60,947 bases of DNA from Oscillospiraceae bacterium (GTDB lineage: Bacteria; Bacillota; Clostridia; Oscillospirales; Oscillospiraceae): positions 1 to 60,947 of the forward strand of contig CACYWG010000010.1 of the NCBI GenBank assembly GCA_902778115.1, in the 5' to 3' direction. The notes under the pieces are model-generated. The model worked only from the letters and a program-made list of their open reading frames with translations, did not search any database and was not told the origin of the DNA. Positions 24,519-32,697 of this stretch are shown in pieces. The first letter of the stretch is position 1, and the number at the start of each line of letters is the position of its first letter. The translations under genes and the position numbers were made by a program.

Positions 24519-26234
24519 GTGAGTTTTCCCTTGAACGAAGTGCTGTCCCACAGCCTGATCCTGTCCAAATCCGTGCTGATTCTGCTGTCGGTGCTGATCA
24601 TCGCCCGCTGTCTGCGCTCGCTGCTGTCCGAGCGCTACGAGGCGGAGGTCTGGGCCTGGCTGCAGCTTGGAAAGGAACAGCTGCCCGTGACGCACTGGGA
24701 AAACCTCATCGGCCGCTCCCGCAGCGCGGATATCCGGGTGGACCGCGCGCAGGTCAGCCGCGTGCACGCCGTTCTGGTGCGCAGCGGCAAGGGCGTCTGG
24801 ACCGTGTACGACATCTTCAGCAAGGGCGGCGTGTGGGTCAACCGCATCAAAATCAGCCCGCACGGCGCCGAGGTGCACAACGGCGACGTCATCAACATCG
24901 GCGGCACGCCGCTTCGCTTCAAGGACATGACCACCGAAAAGCGCCAGCAGCTGGAGGGAAAGCGAACCGCCGCCGGCAAACGCGTCTCCCCCTTCGGGAC
25001 GCTGCTGGAGCTGAGCGTGTTCCAGATCTTTCTGCTGCTGCAGCACGCGCTGTGCTCCCCGGAGGATCTGACGCTGATCGCGCTCGCCTTTGCCGCGCTC
25101 CTCGCGCTGGAGTGGTTTTGCTATTCCTCGATGCGCCTGCTCGGCCGCTCCGGCTTTGAGATCGAGACGATCGCCTTCTATCTCAGCAGCCTCGGTCTGT
25201 CCGTGGCGGCCAGCTCCGTGCCGGAGGATCTGGTCAAGCAGATCCTGCTGATGATCGCGGGGGTCGCGCTCTTTCTGCTCATGGGCTGGTGGCTTCGAAG
25301 CCTCCGGCGCGTGACCGCGGCGCGCGGCCTTGCAGCCTTTGCGGCGCTGGCCCTGCTGGCGGTCAACGCGGTCTTCAGCGAGGAGATCATGGGCGCGCGC
25401 AACTGGCTGAGCTTCGGCGGCTATTCCTTCCAGCCCTCGGAATTCGTCAAGGTGCTCTATCTCTATGTGGGCGCGTCCACGCTCGACCGCCTGTACCGCA
25501 AACAAAACCTGTTCGTTTTCATGGCCTTTTCGGCCATCTGCGTGATCGCGCTGGCGCTGATCGGCGACTTCGGCACGGCGCTGGTCTTTTTCGTGTGCTT
25601 CCTGGTCATTTCCTTCCTGCGCTCGGGCTCCATCGCCACGGTGCTGCTCGCGCTGACCGGCGCGGGCATGGCGGGCGTACTGGCCGTGAGCGTCAAGCCG
25701 CATATCGCCCGGCGCTTTGCCGCCTGGGGCCATGTGTGGGAGGATATCTACGGAGCGGGCTATCAGCAGGCCCGGGCCATGTCGGCCGCTGCGGCCGGCG
25801 GGCTCTTTGGCAAGGGCGCCGGCTCCGGCTGGCTCAAGAACATTGTCGCGGCCGATACCGACATGGTCTTCGCCGTCGTCTGCGAGGAGCAGGGCCTCAT
25901 CATTGCGATCTGCATGGTGCTGGCCGTGATGGCGCTGGCCTTCTTTGCGGTGCGCTCGGCGCGCTACGGGCGCTCGGCCTGGTACGCGATCGCCGCCTGC
26001 GGCGCGATGGCGATGCTCCTGACGCAGACCGCGCTGAACGTCTTCGGCACGATGGATCTGCTGCCCTTCACCGGCGTCACCTTCCCCTTCGTCTCGCGCG
26101 GCGGCTCGTCGCTGCTCAGCTGCTGGATGCTGATGGCCTTTCTCAAGGGCTCCGATACCCGCCGGGACGCAAGCTTTGTCGTCAATCCCGTGCGCGTGAT
26201 CCCCGGGACGGGAGAAGGGAAGGCAAAGGCATGA
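24519..26234 (+). CDS. FHA domain fused to FtsW/RodA/SpoVE-type peptidoglycan polymerase
   Basis: A SEDS-family glycosyltransferase (polymerising lipid II) fused to a forkhead-associated phosphothreonine-binding domain. One N-terminal helix (about 8-25), then FHA motifs ENLIGRSRSADIRVD, VSRVHAVL and GGVWVN (about 65-120), then ten or so helices with SEDS signatures such as ARNWLSFGGYSFQPSEFVK, GDFGTAL and PFTGVTFPFVSRGGSSL. The ORF opens at GTG 24519, but AGGTGA sits eight bases before a TTG at 24531, which may be the true start. The next gene overlaps by four bases. FHA suggests control by a Ser/Thr kinase, as in actinobacterial fhaB-rodA-pbpA loci; no kinase is in this window. Confidence 0.9.
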   Translation: MSFPLNEVLSHSLILSKSVLILLSVLIIARCLRSLLSERYEAEVWAWLQLGKEQLPVTHWENLIGRSRSADIRVDRAQVSRVHAVLVRSGKGVWTVYDIFSKGGVWVNRIKISPHGAEVHNGDVINIGGTPLRFKDMTTEKRQQLEGKRTAAGKRVSPFGTLLELSVFQIFLLLQHALCSPEDLTLIALAFAALLALEWFCYSSMRLLGRSGFEIETIAFYLSSLGLSVAASSVPEDLVKQILLMIAGVALFLLMGWWLRSLRRVTAARGLAAFAALALLAVNAVFSEEIMGARNWLSFGGYSFQPSEFVKVLYLYVGASTLDRLYRKQNLFVFMAFSAICVIALALIGDFGTALVFFVCFLVISFLRSGSIATVLLALTGAGMAGVLAVSVKPHIARRFAAWGHVWEDIYGAGYQQARAMSAAAAGGLFGKGAGSGWLKNIVAADTDMVFAVVCEEQGLIIAICMVLAVMALAFFAVRSARYGRSAWYAIAACGAMAMLLTQTALNVFGTMDLLPFTGVTFPFVSRGGSSLLSCWMLMAFLKGSDTRRDASFVVNPVRVIPGTGEGKAKA

Positions 26235-27520
26235 AAAAAATCACGCATCGCGCTGTTTCCCTGCTGCTGCTCGCCGCGCTCATCGTAGCAGGGCTCACCC
26301 TCTATACGATCCGCTATGTGGACGACGGCCGGGACTGGGCGCTGTCCTTCGCGCGGGCCAATTCCGGCTCCAGCGGGCTGCTGACCGACCGCAGCGGCCG
26401 CCTGCTTGCCAGCTTCGACGCGGTGGAAAACCGCTACGCCGAGGACGCCGCCACGCGAACCGCCTGCTACGCCGTCACCGGCGACTACTGGGGCCGCAGC
26501 GGCACCGGCGCGCTGACCTGCTTTTGGGACGACATGCACAGCTACAGTCTGCTGACCGGCACGACCCACTCAAACTCTGTCGATCTGCAGCTGACCGTGG
26601 ACGCGGCGCTCTGCCGGACGGCCTATGAGGCGCTCGCCGGGCGCAAGGGTGCCGTGATGATGATGGACTACCGTACGGGCGAGGTGCTGTGCATGGTCTC
26701 CAGCCCCTCGGTCGACCCGCTCGATAACGGCGAGCCGCCGGAGGGCGCCTATCTGAACCGCTGCCTCTCGTCCTGCTTTACGCCGGGCTCGGTGTTCAAG
26801 CTCGTCACCGCGGCAGCGGCCATAGAGACCGTGCCCAACATGGACGCGCGCCGCTTCACCTGCGAGGGCGAAACGGAGATCGCTGGCGTCAGGATTGTCT
26901 GCGCCGGCGAGCACGGCGTCCAGACCTTCGAGCAGTCACTCGCCAACTCCTGCAATGTCGCCTTCGCGCAGATCGCCGTCAAGGTCGGGCAGGAGAACAT
27001 GATCGAGCATGCGCGCGCCTACGGCCTGCTCGACCGCCACGATCTGGACGGCATCCCCAGCGCCGCCGGCAGCTATCCGCTGGACTTCATCGGCGACCCG
27101 GAGCTGGCCTGGTCCGGCATCGGGCAGAGCACCGATCTCGTCAACCCCTACGCCATGCTGCGCTTTGTCGCCGCCGTGGCCAATGGCGGCAAGCTTGCCG
27201 AGCCGCATCTGATCGCCGGCCGCAGCGGCCCCTTCACCCGCCTGGTTGAAGAGGACACGGCGGAGAAGCTCGCCGCCATGATGAACTACGACGTCGTCTT
27301 CCACTACGACGGCGCCGCTAACTTCCCCGGTCTGAACCTCAGCGCCAAGACCGGCACGGCGGAGATCGGCGACGGCAGCAGCCACGCCTGGTTCGTCGGT
27401 TTTCTGGCGGACGAGGAGCATCCCTACGCCTTCGTGGTGCTGGTGGAAAACGGGGGCGGCGGCCTGTACGCGGCCGGCCCCGTGGCCAACGCCGTGCTGC
27501 AGCAGGCAGTACGCGGGTAA
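26231..27520 (+). CDS. class B penicillin-binding protein (PbpA/PBP2-like transpeptidase)
   Basis: The transpeptidase partner of the preceding SEDS polymerase; ATG 26231 overlaps its stop (ATGA). The 429 residues have one N-terminal membrane helix (about 8-28) and the three catalytic motifs: SVFK (Ser187-Lys190), SCN (240-242) and KTG (373-375). It is short, with a reduced pedestal domain, like mycobacterial PbpA rather than long PBP2 proteins. The pairing of FHA-SEDS and small class B PBP argues for a dedicated elongation, division or sporulation-type wall machine. The stop codon lies within a short repeat (27519-27549). Confidence 0.92.
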   Translation: MKKITHRAVSLLLLAALIVAGLTLYTIRYVDDGRDWALSFARANSGSSGLLTDRSGRLLASFDAVENRYAEDAATRTACYAVTGDYWGRSGTGALTCFWDDMHSYSLLTGTTHSNSVDLQLTVDAALCRTAYEALAGRKGAVMMMDYRTGEVLCMVSSPSVDPLDNGEPPEGAYLNRCLSSCFTPGSVFKLVTAAAAIETVPNMDARRFTCEGETEIAGVRIVCAGEHGVQTFEQSLANSCNVAFAQIAVKVGQENMIEHARAYGLLDRHDLDGIPSAAGSYPLDFIGDPELAWSGIGQSTDLVNPYAMLRFVAAVANGGKLAEPHLIAGRSGPFTRLVEEDTAEKLAAMMNYDVVFHYDGAANFPGLNLSAKTGTAEIGDGSSHAWFVGFLADEEHPYAFVVLVENGGGGLYAAGPVANAVLQQAVRG

Positions 27521-27549
27521 TTCGGAATCCGGAGTTCGGAATTCGGAAT
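27519..27549 (+). repeat. AATTCGGAAT-type direct repeat, copy 1
   Basis: A 31-base run made of AATTCGGA and GGAGTTCGGA units; a second copy in the same orientation is at 30170-30201. The first base pairs overlap the stop of the PBP gene and the end overlaps the possible upstream ATG of the ABC-F gene. Confidence 0.7.
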
Positions 27550-27568
27550 GAAGAGCAGAGGTATCCCT

Positions 27569-29440
27569 ATGATCGACGTATCCGTACAAAATCTGGTCAA
27601 AAGCTTTGAGATCGGCAGCAACGTGCTCGACGGTCTGTCCTTTACCGTGACGAGCGGCGAGCGCGTGGGCATCCTCGGCCCCAACGGCTGCGGCAAGACG
27701 ACGCTGTTTCGCATCCTCTCGGGCGAATACGATTACGACGAGGGCGAGGTGATGATCGCCCCGGGCAAGCGCCTGGGCCTCATCTCCCAGATCCCCGTCT
27801 ACCCCGAGGGCTGGACGGTGGAGGACGTGCTGAAGGACGCCCACCGGCGGCTCTACGCCATCGGCGACAGGCTGGAGGATCTGGCCGAGCAGCTCGAGCG
27901 CGACGACTCCCCCGCCCTGCTGCGCGAGTACGACCGCTTGAGCGAGGATTTCCGCCGTCTCGGCGGCTACGACATGGACGTGGAGCGCAACCGCGTGGCC
28001 AACGGCCTCGACATCCCCGCCGCCATGCGGGAGCAGGACTTTGAAACGCTCTCCGGCGGCGAGAAAACGCGCGTGAACCTCGCGCGGCTGATTCTGGAGG
28101 ACACCGACATCCTCCTGCTCGACGAGCCGACCAACCATCTCGACCTGCACGCCACCGAGTGGCTGGAGGACTATCTGCTGCACTTCAAGGGGACCGTGCT
28201 CGCCATCAGCCACGACCGCTGGTTTCTCGACAAGGTGGTGCAGCGCAGCATCGAGATCCTCGACGGCAAGGCGGAATTCTACAGCGGCAACTACAGCTTT
28301 TACGTGCAGGAGCGGCAGCGCCGCTTTGACGAAAAGCTCAAGCAGTACGAAAAGGACCAGGCCAAGATCGAACAGCTGCAGCGCGCGGCCGAGCAGATGC
28401 ACCTCTGGGCCTTCATGGGCGCGGACAAGCTGCACAAGCGCGCCTTTTCGATGGAAAAGCGCATCGAAAAGCTGCAGCAGAGCGAAAAGCCCGTCGAGCA
28501 GCGGAAGATGAACGTCAAGTTCAAGCAGCGCGGCTTTGAAGGTGATGAGGTGCTGGTCATCGACGGTGTGTCAAAGTCCTTCGGGCCGCGCACGCTCTTT
28601 CACGATCTCTGCCTCACGGTCGCCGGCGGCGAGCGCATCGCCCTGATCGGCGACAACGGCGCGGGCAAATCCACGCTCGTCAAGCTGATCCTCGGCGAGG
28701 AGACGCCGGACAGCGGCTACCTGCAGCGCGGTCCCGCCATCCGCACGGCCTATCTTCCGCAGACGGTGCGCTTTTCCGACGATGCGCGCAACGCCTACGA
28801 GACCATGCTCTATGACGGGCGCTGCCAGCCGCAGGAGGCACGCGACCGGCTCGCGGCCTTTGGCTTTCGCGGAGAGGACGTGTTCACGCCCGTGGGCGCG
28901 CTCTCCGGCGGCGAGCGCAGCCGCCTCTGCCTGTGCCTGCTGATGGGGCGGGACATCAACTTTCTCATCCTCGACGAGCCGACCAACCACCTCGACATCG
29001 CCAGCCGCGAATGGATGGAGGACGCGCTGTCGGACTACGAGCAGACGCTGCTGTTCGTCTCGCACGACCGCTGGCTGATCGAGAAATTCGCCACGCGCAT
29101 CTGGGCGCTCGCGGACGGCGTACTGACCGACTACCGCGGCGGCTACCGGGACTATCTCGCCTGGAAGGAGCGGCAGAGCGTCTTTCAGCAGAACGAAAAG
29201 CGCGAAAAGCAGGAGAAAAAGCCCGCCGACAAGCGCCCGAAGACGCCGAACACGGCGAAGGCCGCCGCCAAGGTCGAGCGCGAGATCGCCCGACTCGAGG
29301 CGCGGCAGCAGGAGCTGGATCAGGAGGCGGAAATGTACTCCGCCGACTACCAGAAGCTGATGGAGATCGACGCGGAGCGCGCCTCGCTCGACGAGCAGCT
29401 GCTCGCGCTTTATGAACAATGGGAGGAACTGAACATATGA
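27569..29440 (+). CDS. ABC-F family ATPase (Uup/YdiF/EttA-like)
   Basis: A soluble protein with two ABC nucleotide-binding domains and no membrane part, a family that binds the ribosomal E-site to regulate translation or protect against antibiotics. First domain: Walker A GPNGCGKTT, signature LSGGEKTR, Walker B LLLDEPTNHLD; then the linker helices with a basic stretch; second domain: GDNGAGKST, LSGGERSR, LILDEPTNHLD. A C-terminal coiled coil (about 530-623) follows, as in Uup. I choose ATG 27569 (CAGAGGT upstream; 623 residues); ATG 27548 also reads in frame but lies in the repeat. No macrolide-type leader is visible, so housekeeping function is likelier than resistance. Confidence 0.93.
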   Translation: MIDVSVQNLVKSFEIGSNVLDGLSFTVTSGERVGILGPNGCGKTTLFRILSGEYDYDEGEVMIAPGKRLGLISQIPVYPEGWTVEDVLKDAHRRLYAIGDRLEDLAEQLERDDSPALLREYDRLSEDFRRLGGYDMDVERNRVANGLDIPAAMREQDFETLSGGEKTRVNLARLILEDTDILLLDEPTNHLDLHATEWLEDYLLHFKGTVLAISHDRWFLDKVVQRSIEILDGKAEFYSGNYSFYVQERQRRFDEKLKQYEKDQAKIEQLQRAAEQMHLWAFMGADKLHKRAFSMEKRIEKLQQSEKPVEQRKMNVKFKQRGFEGDEVLVIDGVSKSFGPRTLFHDLCLTVAGGERIALIGDNGAGKSTLVKLILGEETPDSGYLQRGPAIRTAYLPQTVRFSDDARNAYETMLYDGRCQPQEARDRLAAFGFRGEDVFTPVGALSGGERSRLCLCLLMGRDINFLILDEPTNHLDIASREWMEDALSDYEQTLLFVSHDRWLIEKFATRIWALADGVLTDYRGGYRDYLAWKERQSVFQQNEKREKQEKKPADKRPKTPNTAKAAAKVEREIARLEARQQELDQEAEMYSADYQKLMEIDAERASLDEQLLALYEQWEELNI

Positions 29441-30168
29441 AGAAAAACGACCGTGCCCTGGCCGCCTCCGTCGGCGCTCTGGCCGGCGCCGCCGCGGTGC
29501 TGCGCTTTGCGCTGCGCGGCTATGCCTACTGGGCCTATCTGTGCCTGTTTATCGCGGCGCTCCTGCTGCTGCACCGCTTTCTGCCTGCCGTTTTGTGGCG
29601 CGTGGTGCTGATCCTCACCTGCCTCGGCGTGCTGTATTTCTGCGCCGTGGAGGTGCCGATCATCAAAAACGCCCGCACCGACAAAGACGCGGAGCGCGAC
29701 TATCTGGTCGTGCTCGGCGCGGCCGTCTACGGCGACCGGCCCTCGCTGACGCTGGTGCGCCGCCTCGAGGGCGCGCGGGATTATCTGAACGCCTGTCCCG
29801 ACGCCGTCGCCATCGTCTCAGGCGGCATGGGGCCGGGCGAGACCGTCACCGAGGCGCAGGCCATGCACGACTGGCTGATCGAAAACGGCATCCCCGAAGA
29901 GCGCGTGCTGATGGAGCCCGAGGCCACCTCGACGCTGGAAAACCTCTCCAAATCCTACGACATCATCCGATCGCGCGGCGACGAGCCGGACGGGAAGGTC
30001 GCCATCGTCTCCAGCGCCTACCACCTCTACCGGGCCAAGCTCATCTCCCGCGGGCTCGGCGTGGAGGCCGCCGGCGTGGCCGCACCCTGGGGCTATTTCT
30101 TCGTCATGCTCAATTATTTCATCCGCGAGGCCTTCGGCGTGACCAAGCTCTGGCTGCTCGGGCCATGA
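29437..30168 (+). CDS. YdcF/SanA/ElyC-family (DUF218) membrane protein
   Basis: A 243-residue protein with three N-terminal helices (about 8-25, 32-48, 50-70) and a DUF218 domain. Family marks are YLVVLGAAVYGDRPSLTLVRRL (start at about 88), VSGGMGPGETVTEAQAM with the GG turn, and MEPEATSTLENLSKS. Members are implicated in envelope integrity and undecaprenyl-phosphate related steps, without settled biochemistry. The ATG overlaps the ABC-F stop as ATGA, with GGAGG ten bases upstream. The two genes form a pair enclosed by the short direct repeats at 27519 and 30170. Confidence 0.88.
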   Translation: MKKNDRALAASVGALAGAAAVLRFALRGYAYWAYLCLFIAALLLLHRFLPAVLWRVVLILTCLGVLYFCAVEVPIIKNARTDKDAERDYLVVLGAAVYGDRPSLTLVRRLEGARDYLNACPDAVAIVSGGMGPGETVTEAQAMHDWLIENGIPEERVLMEPEATSTLENLSKSYDIIRSRGDEPDGKVAIVSSAYHLYRAKLISRGLGVEAAGVAAPWGYFFVMLNYFIREAFGVTKLWLLGP

Positions 30169-30169
30169 A

Positions 30170-30201
30170 AATTCGGAATTTGGAGTTCGGAATTCTGAAT
30201 T
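30170..30201 (+). repeat. AATTCGGAAT-type direct repeat, copy 2
   Basis: A 32-base run closely matching 27519-27549 in the same direction, starting two bases after the YdcF stop codon. Confidence 0.7.
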
Positions 30202-30249
30202 GTGCGCCATGAATAAAATTGGGGCATGAATTTATTGAAAATGACAAAA

Positions 30250-30280
30250 AACGCCGCGGCAAAAGCCGCGGCGTTGATTT
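30250..30280 (+). terminator. terminator of ABC-F/YdcF pair
   Basis: A perfect 11-base-pair GC-rich stem (30250-30260 with 30265-30275) and AAAA loop, then GATTTTTC. Confidence 0.8.
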
Positions 30281-30302
30281 TTCTCTTTCAACGCGATAAA
30301 CT
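30274..30302 (+). promoter_or_regulatory. possible promoter of malQ
   Basis: TTGATT (30274-30279), 17-base spacer, TAAACT (30297-30302). The -35 box overlaps the end of the preceding terminator stem. Confidence 0.5.
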
Positions 30303-30345
30303 GCTTTTAATCTTGAAAGTATTTTTCGGAAAGCGAGTGATTCTT

Positions 30346-31830
30346 ATGGTCCGCGAAAGCGGTATCCTGATGCCGATGAGTTCCCTGCCCTCCCCCTACG
30401 GCATCGGCACGATGGGCAAAAGCGCCTATCGCTTTGTTGATTTTCTCAAGGCGGCCGGTCAGAAATACTGGCAGCTGCTGCCCCTCGGTCCCACGAGCTA
30501 CGGCGACAGCCCCTATTCCTCCTTCTCCACCTTCGCGGGCAACCCCTACTATATCGACCTTGACCTGCTGGTGAAGGACGGCCTGCTGCGCCGCGGCGAG
30601 ATCACAGGGCGCGACTGGGGCGAAGATCCCGAGCGCGTGGATTACGGCAGGATCTACGAGCATCGCTTTGAGGTGCTGCGTCTGGCCTATGCGCGCGGCA
30701 AAGAGAAGCTGGCCGAAGAGCTCGCCGCCTTCCGGCAGGAGAATGCCGCCTGGCTGGAGGATTACGCCCTTTTCATGGCGGTCAAGCGCAGCTTCGGCAT
30801 GGTCAGCTGGGTCGAATGGCCGGATGAGGCCATCCGCCTGCACAAGCCCGAGGCCGTGGATCAATACCGCCGTGAGCTGGCTGACGATGTGGATTTCTGG
30901 TGCTTCCTGCAATTTCTGTTTTTCCGCCAGTGGAAGGCGCTGCGCGCCTACGCGCACGACAAGGGTATCGAGTTCATCGGCGACGTGCCGATCTACGTGG
31001 CGCTGGACTCCGCCGATGTGTGGAGCGCACCGCGCTTTTTCCAGCTTGACGAGAACAATCTCCCCACCGAGGTCGCGGGCTGCCCGCCCGACGCCTTCAC
31101 CGAGGACGGCCAGCTCTGGGGCAACCCGCTCTATGACTGGGACAAAATGAAGGCCGACGGCTTCGGCTGGTGGATCCGCCGCATCGAGGGCGCGGAAAAG
31201 CTCTTCGACGTGATCCGCATCGACCACTTCCGCGGCTTTGAGAGCTACTGGGCCGTGCCCTACGGCGACAAAACCGCCCGCCGCGGCCGCTGGCGTCCCG
31301 GTCCTGGCATGGATCTGGTGGGCGTGCTGACCTCCTGGTTTCACAAGCTGCGCTTCATCGCGGAGGACCTCGGCTTCATGACGCCCGAAGTCAAGAAGCT
31401 GCTGGCCGACTCCGGTCTGCCCGGCATGAAGGTGCTGGAATTCGGCTTCGATGCGAAGGGCGAATCCGACTACATGCCCCACAACTGCGTCAACCGCAGC
31501 GTCTGCTACGTCGGCACGCACGACAACGAGGTTGTGAACGGCTGGCTGAAGAGCACCGACAGGGCCACCCTCCGCTACGCCGCCGACTACATGCACAAGA
31601 CGGCGGACGAGAGCTGGTGCTGGGCCATGATCCGCACCGGCATGTCCACGGCGTCCCAGCTGTTCGTCATGCAGATGCAGGACGTGCTGGAGCTGCCCGC
31701 CTCGGCGCGCATGAACTGCCCCGGCACCGCCACGGGCAACTGGCAGTGGCGCATGCGGCCCGACGCGATCGACGCCAAGCTCGCCCGCAAGATCCGCCGC
31801 TGCACCGAGACCTACCGCAGACTGCCATAA
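30346..31830 (+). CDS. malQ: 4-alpha-glucanotransferase (amylomaltase)
   Basis: A GH77 enzyme that transfers maltosyl or longer glucan units between chains, disproportionating maltodextrins. It is 494 residues from ATG 30346, standard for bacterial MalQ. Motifs: GILMPMSSLPSPYGIGTMG at the start, LPLGPTSYGDSPYSSFSTFAGNPYYID, FIGDVPIYVALDSADVW, nucleophile region DVIRIDHFRGFESYW, acid/base ITEDLG-equivalent FIAEDLGFMTPEV and the late VCYVGTHDNEVVNGW. It is monocistronic, some 9 kb downstream of the glycogen operon, and would remodel the oligosaccharides released from glycogen. An in-frame extension upstream to 30226 has no ribosome site and covers the terminator. Confidence 0.96.
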   Translation: MVRESGILMPMSSLPSPYGIGTMGKSAYRFVDFLKAAGQKYWQLLPLGPTSYGDSPYSSFSTFAGNPYYIDLDLLVKDGLLRRGEITGRDWGEDPERVDYGRIYEHRFEVLRLAYARGKEKLAEELAAFRQENAAWLEDYALFMAVKRSFGMVSWVEWPDEAIRLHKPEAVDQYRRELADDVDFWCFLQFLFFRQWKALRAYAHDKGIEFIGDVPIYVALDSADVWSAPRFFQLDENNLPTEVAGCPPDAFTEDGQLWGNPLYDWDKMKADGFGWWIRRIEGAEKLFDVIRIDHFRGFESYWAVPYGDKTARRGRWRPGPGMDLVGVLTSWFHKLRFIAEDLGFMTPEVKKLLADSGLPGMKVLEFGFDAKGESDYMPHNCVNRSVCYVGTHDNEVVNGWLKSTDRATLRYAADYMHKTADESWCWAMIRTGMSTASQLFVMQMQDVLELPASARMNCPGTATGNWQWRMRPDAIDAKLARKIRRCTETYRRLP

Positions 31831-31849
31831 TTATTCCGTAGGGAAAAAA

Positions 31850-32011
31850 GCCTTCCCCTTGAGGGGAAGGTGGCTCGGCCCGATCCCCCGCGAGGGACGA
31901 GACAGATGAGGTGCCATCCTTGCCGCTTGCACAATGCTGTACTTAGGCTGTTTGTTTCCACCTCATCCGCCCCAGTTTGCGAACTGGGGCGCCTTCCCCT
32001 CAAGGGAAGGC
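31850..32011. repeat. intergenic inverted-repeat element with hairpin-capped ends
   Basis: Left end GCCTTCCCCTTGAGGGGAAGG and right end CCTTCCCCTCAAGGGAAGG are each self-complementary and also complementary to each other. Inner GATGAGGTG (31905-31913) pairs with CACCTCATC (31959-31967), and CCCCAGTTTGCGAACTGGGG forms another hairpin. A half-size relative lies at 60521-60585. No coding capacity. Confidence 0.8.
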
Positions 32012-32070
32012 ATTGTTTACCGCACTTACACTTCTTGATATTTCGTGATGATCCATAATTGTATAAGAAG

Positions 32071-32102
32071 AGCCGCCCCGGAATCTCAGTTCCGGGGCGG
32101 CT
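32071..32102 (-). terminator. terminator hairpin overlapping the phosphoesterase stop codon
   Basis: A 13-base-pair stem (32071-32083 with 32090-32102). The right arm encodes the last codons (EEPPRN) and the stop at 32086-32088 lies in the loop. The T-run after it on the minus strand is weak. Confidence 0.65.
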
Positions 32103-32697
32103 CTTCCTCCGTATCGATCATGTATCGTCCGTAGGCGTTGATGATCGTGGTGCTGCCGCGCTGATAGACGCGCTGCGACTGGTTGTTGTAGTTGAGGTGC
32201 ACATGGCCGTGCACGAAATAGCGGGGCTGCAGCTTGTCGATGAGCGGCAGGAAGGCCTCAAAACCCCGGTGCGCCGGCGTTTCGTCGTCCCCATAGCCCC
32301 GTGCCGGCGCGTGGGCCAGGATGATATCCACGCCGCCGGCCCATTTGATCTTCCAGTACAGCCGGCGGATGCGCCGCCGCATCTGCCGCTCGGTGTACTG
32401 GTTGCTGCCGCCGCTGTACCAGCCGCTGCCGCCGAGGCCGAGGATGCGCAGGCCCCTGACCTTCAGCAGCTTGTCCTCGGCGCAGTCGCAGCCCTCAGGC
32501 GGATGCGTTTCATACAGCCCGTCGTGGTTGCCGCGCACATACACGAGCGGCCGGTTGGCCATTGTCACCAGAAATTCCAGGTAACTGGCCTTCAGGTCGC
32601 CGGCCGAGAGGATCAGATCGACGCCGCTCAGATGACCGGGGCGGTAGTAATCCCAGAGGTAGGGCTCCTCATGGTCCGAAACCAACAGAATCTTCAT
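32086..32697 (-). CDS. calcineurin-like metallophosphoesterase
   Basis: A 203-residue cytoplasmic phosphoesterase. Metal-binding motifs appear in order: VSDHE (residue 7 on), SAGDL (31-35), RGNHDG (about 55-60), AHAPARG and GHVHLNY. The first motif reads D-H instead of the usual D-x-H, an atypical spacing shared, as far as I recall, by a clostridial subgroup. The substrate cannot be told; relatives hydrolyse cyclic nucleotides or other phosphodiesters. Its ATG overlaps the stop of the upstream ParB-like/BMP gene by four bases, so the two are translated together. Confidence 0.85.
   Translation of the reverse strand: MKILLVSDHEEPYLWDYYRPGHLSGVDLILSAGDLKASYLEFLVTMANRPLVYVRGNHDGLYETHPPEGCDCAEDKLLKVRGLRILGLGGSGWYSGGSNQYTERQMRRRIRRLYWKIKWAGGVDIILAHAPARGYGDDETPAHRGFEAFLPLIDKLQPRYFVHGHVHLNYNNQSQRVYQRGSTTIINAYGRYMIDTEEEPPRN

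Noticed and set aside
27569..29440. An antibiotic-resistance ABC-F gene
   Set aside because: There is no leader peptide or attenuator upstream and the coiled-coil C-terminus points to Uup-like housekeeping proteins. Resistance cannot be supported.
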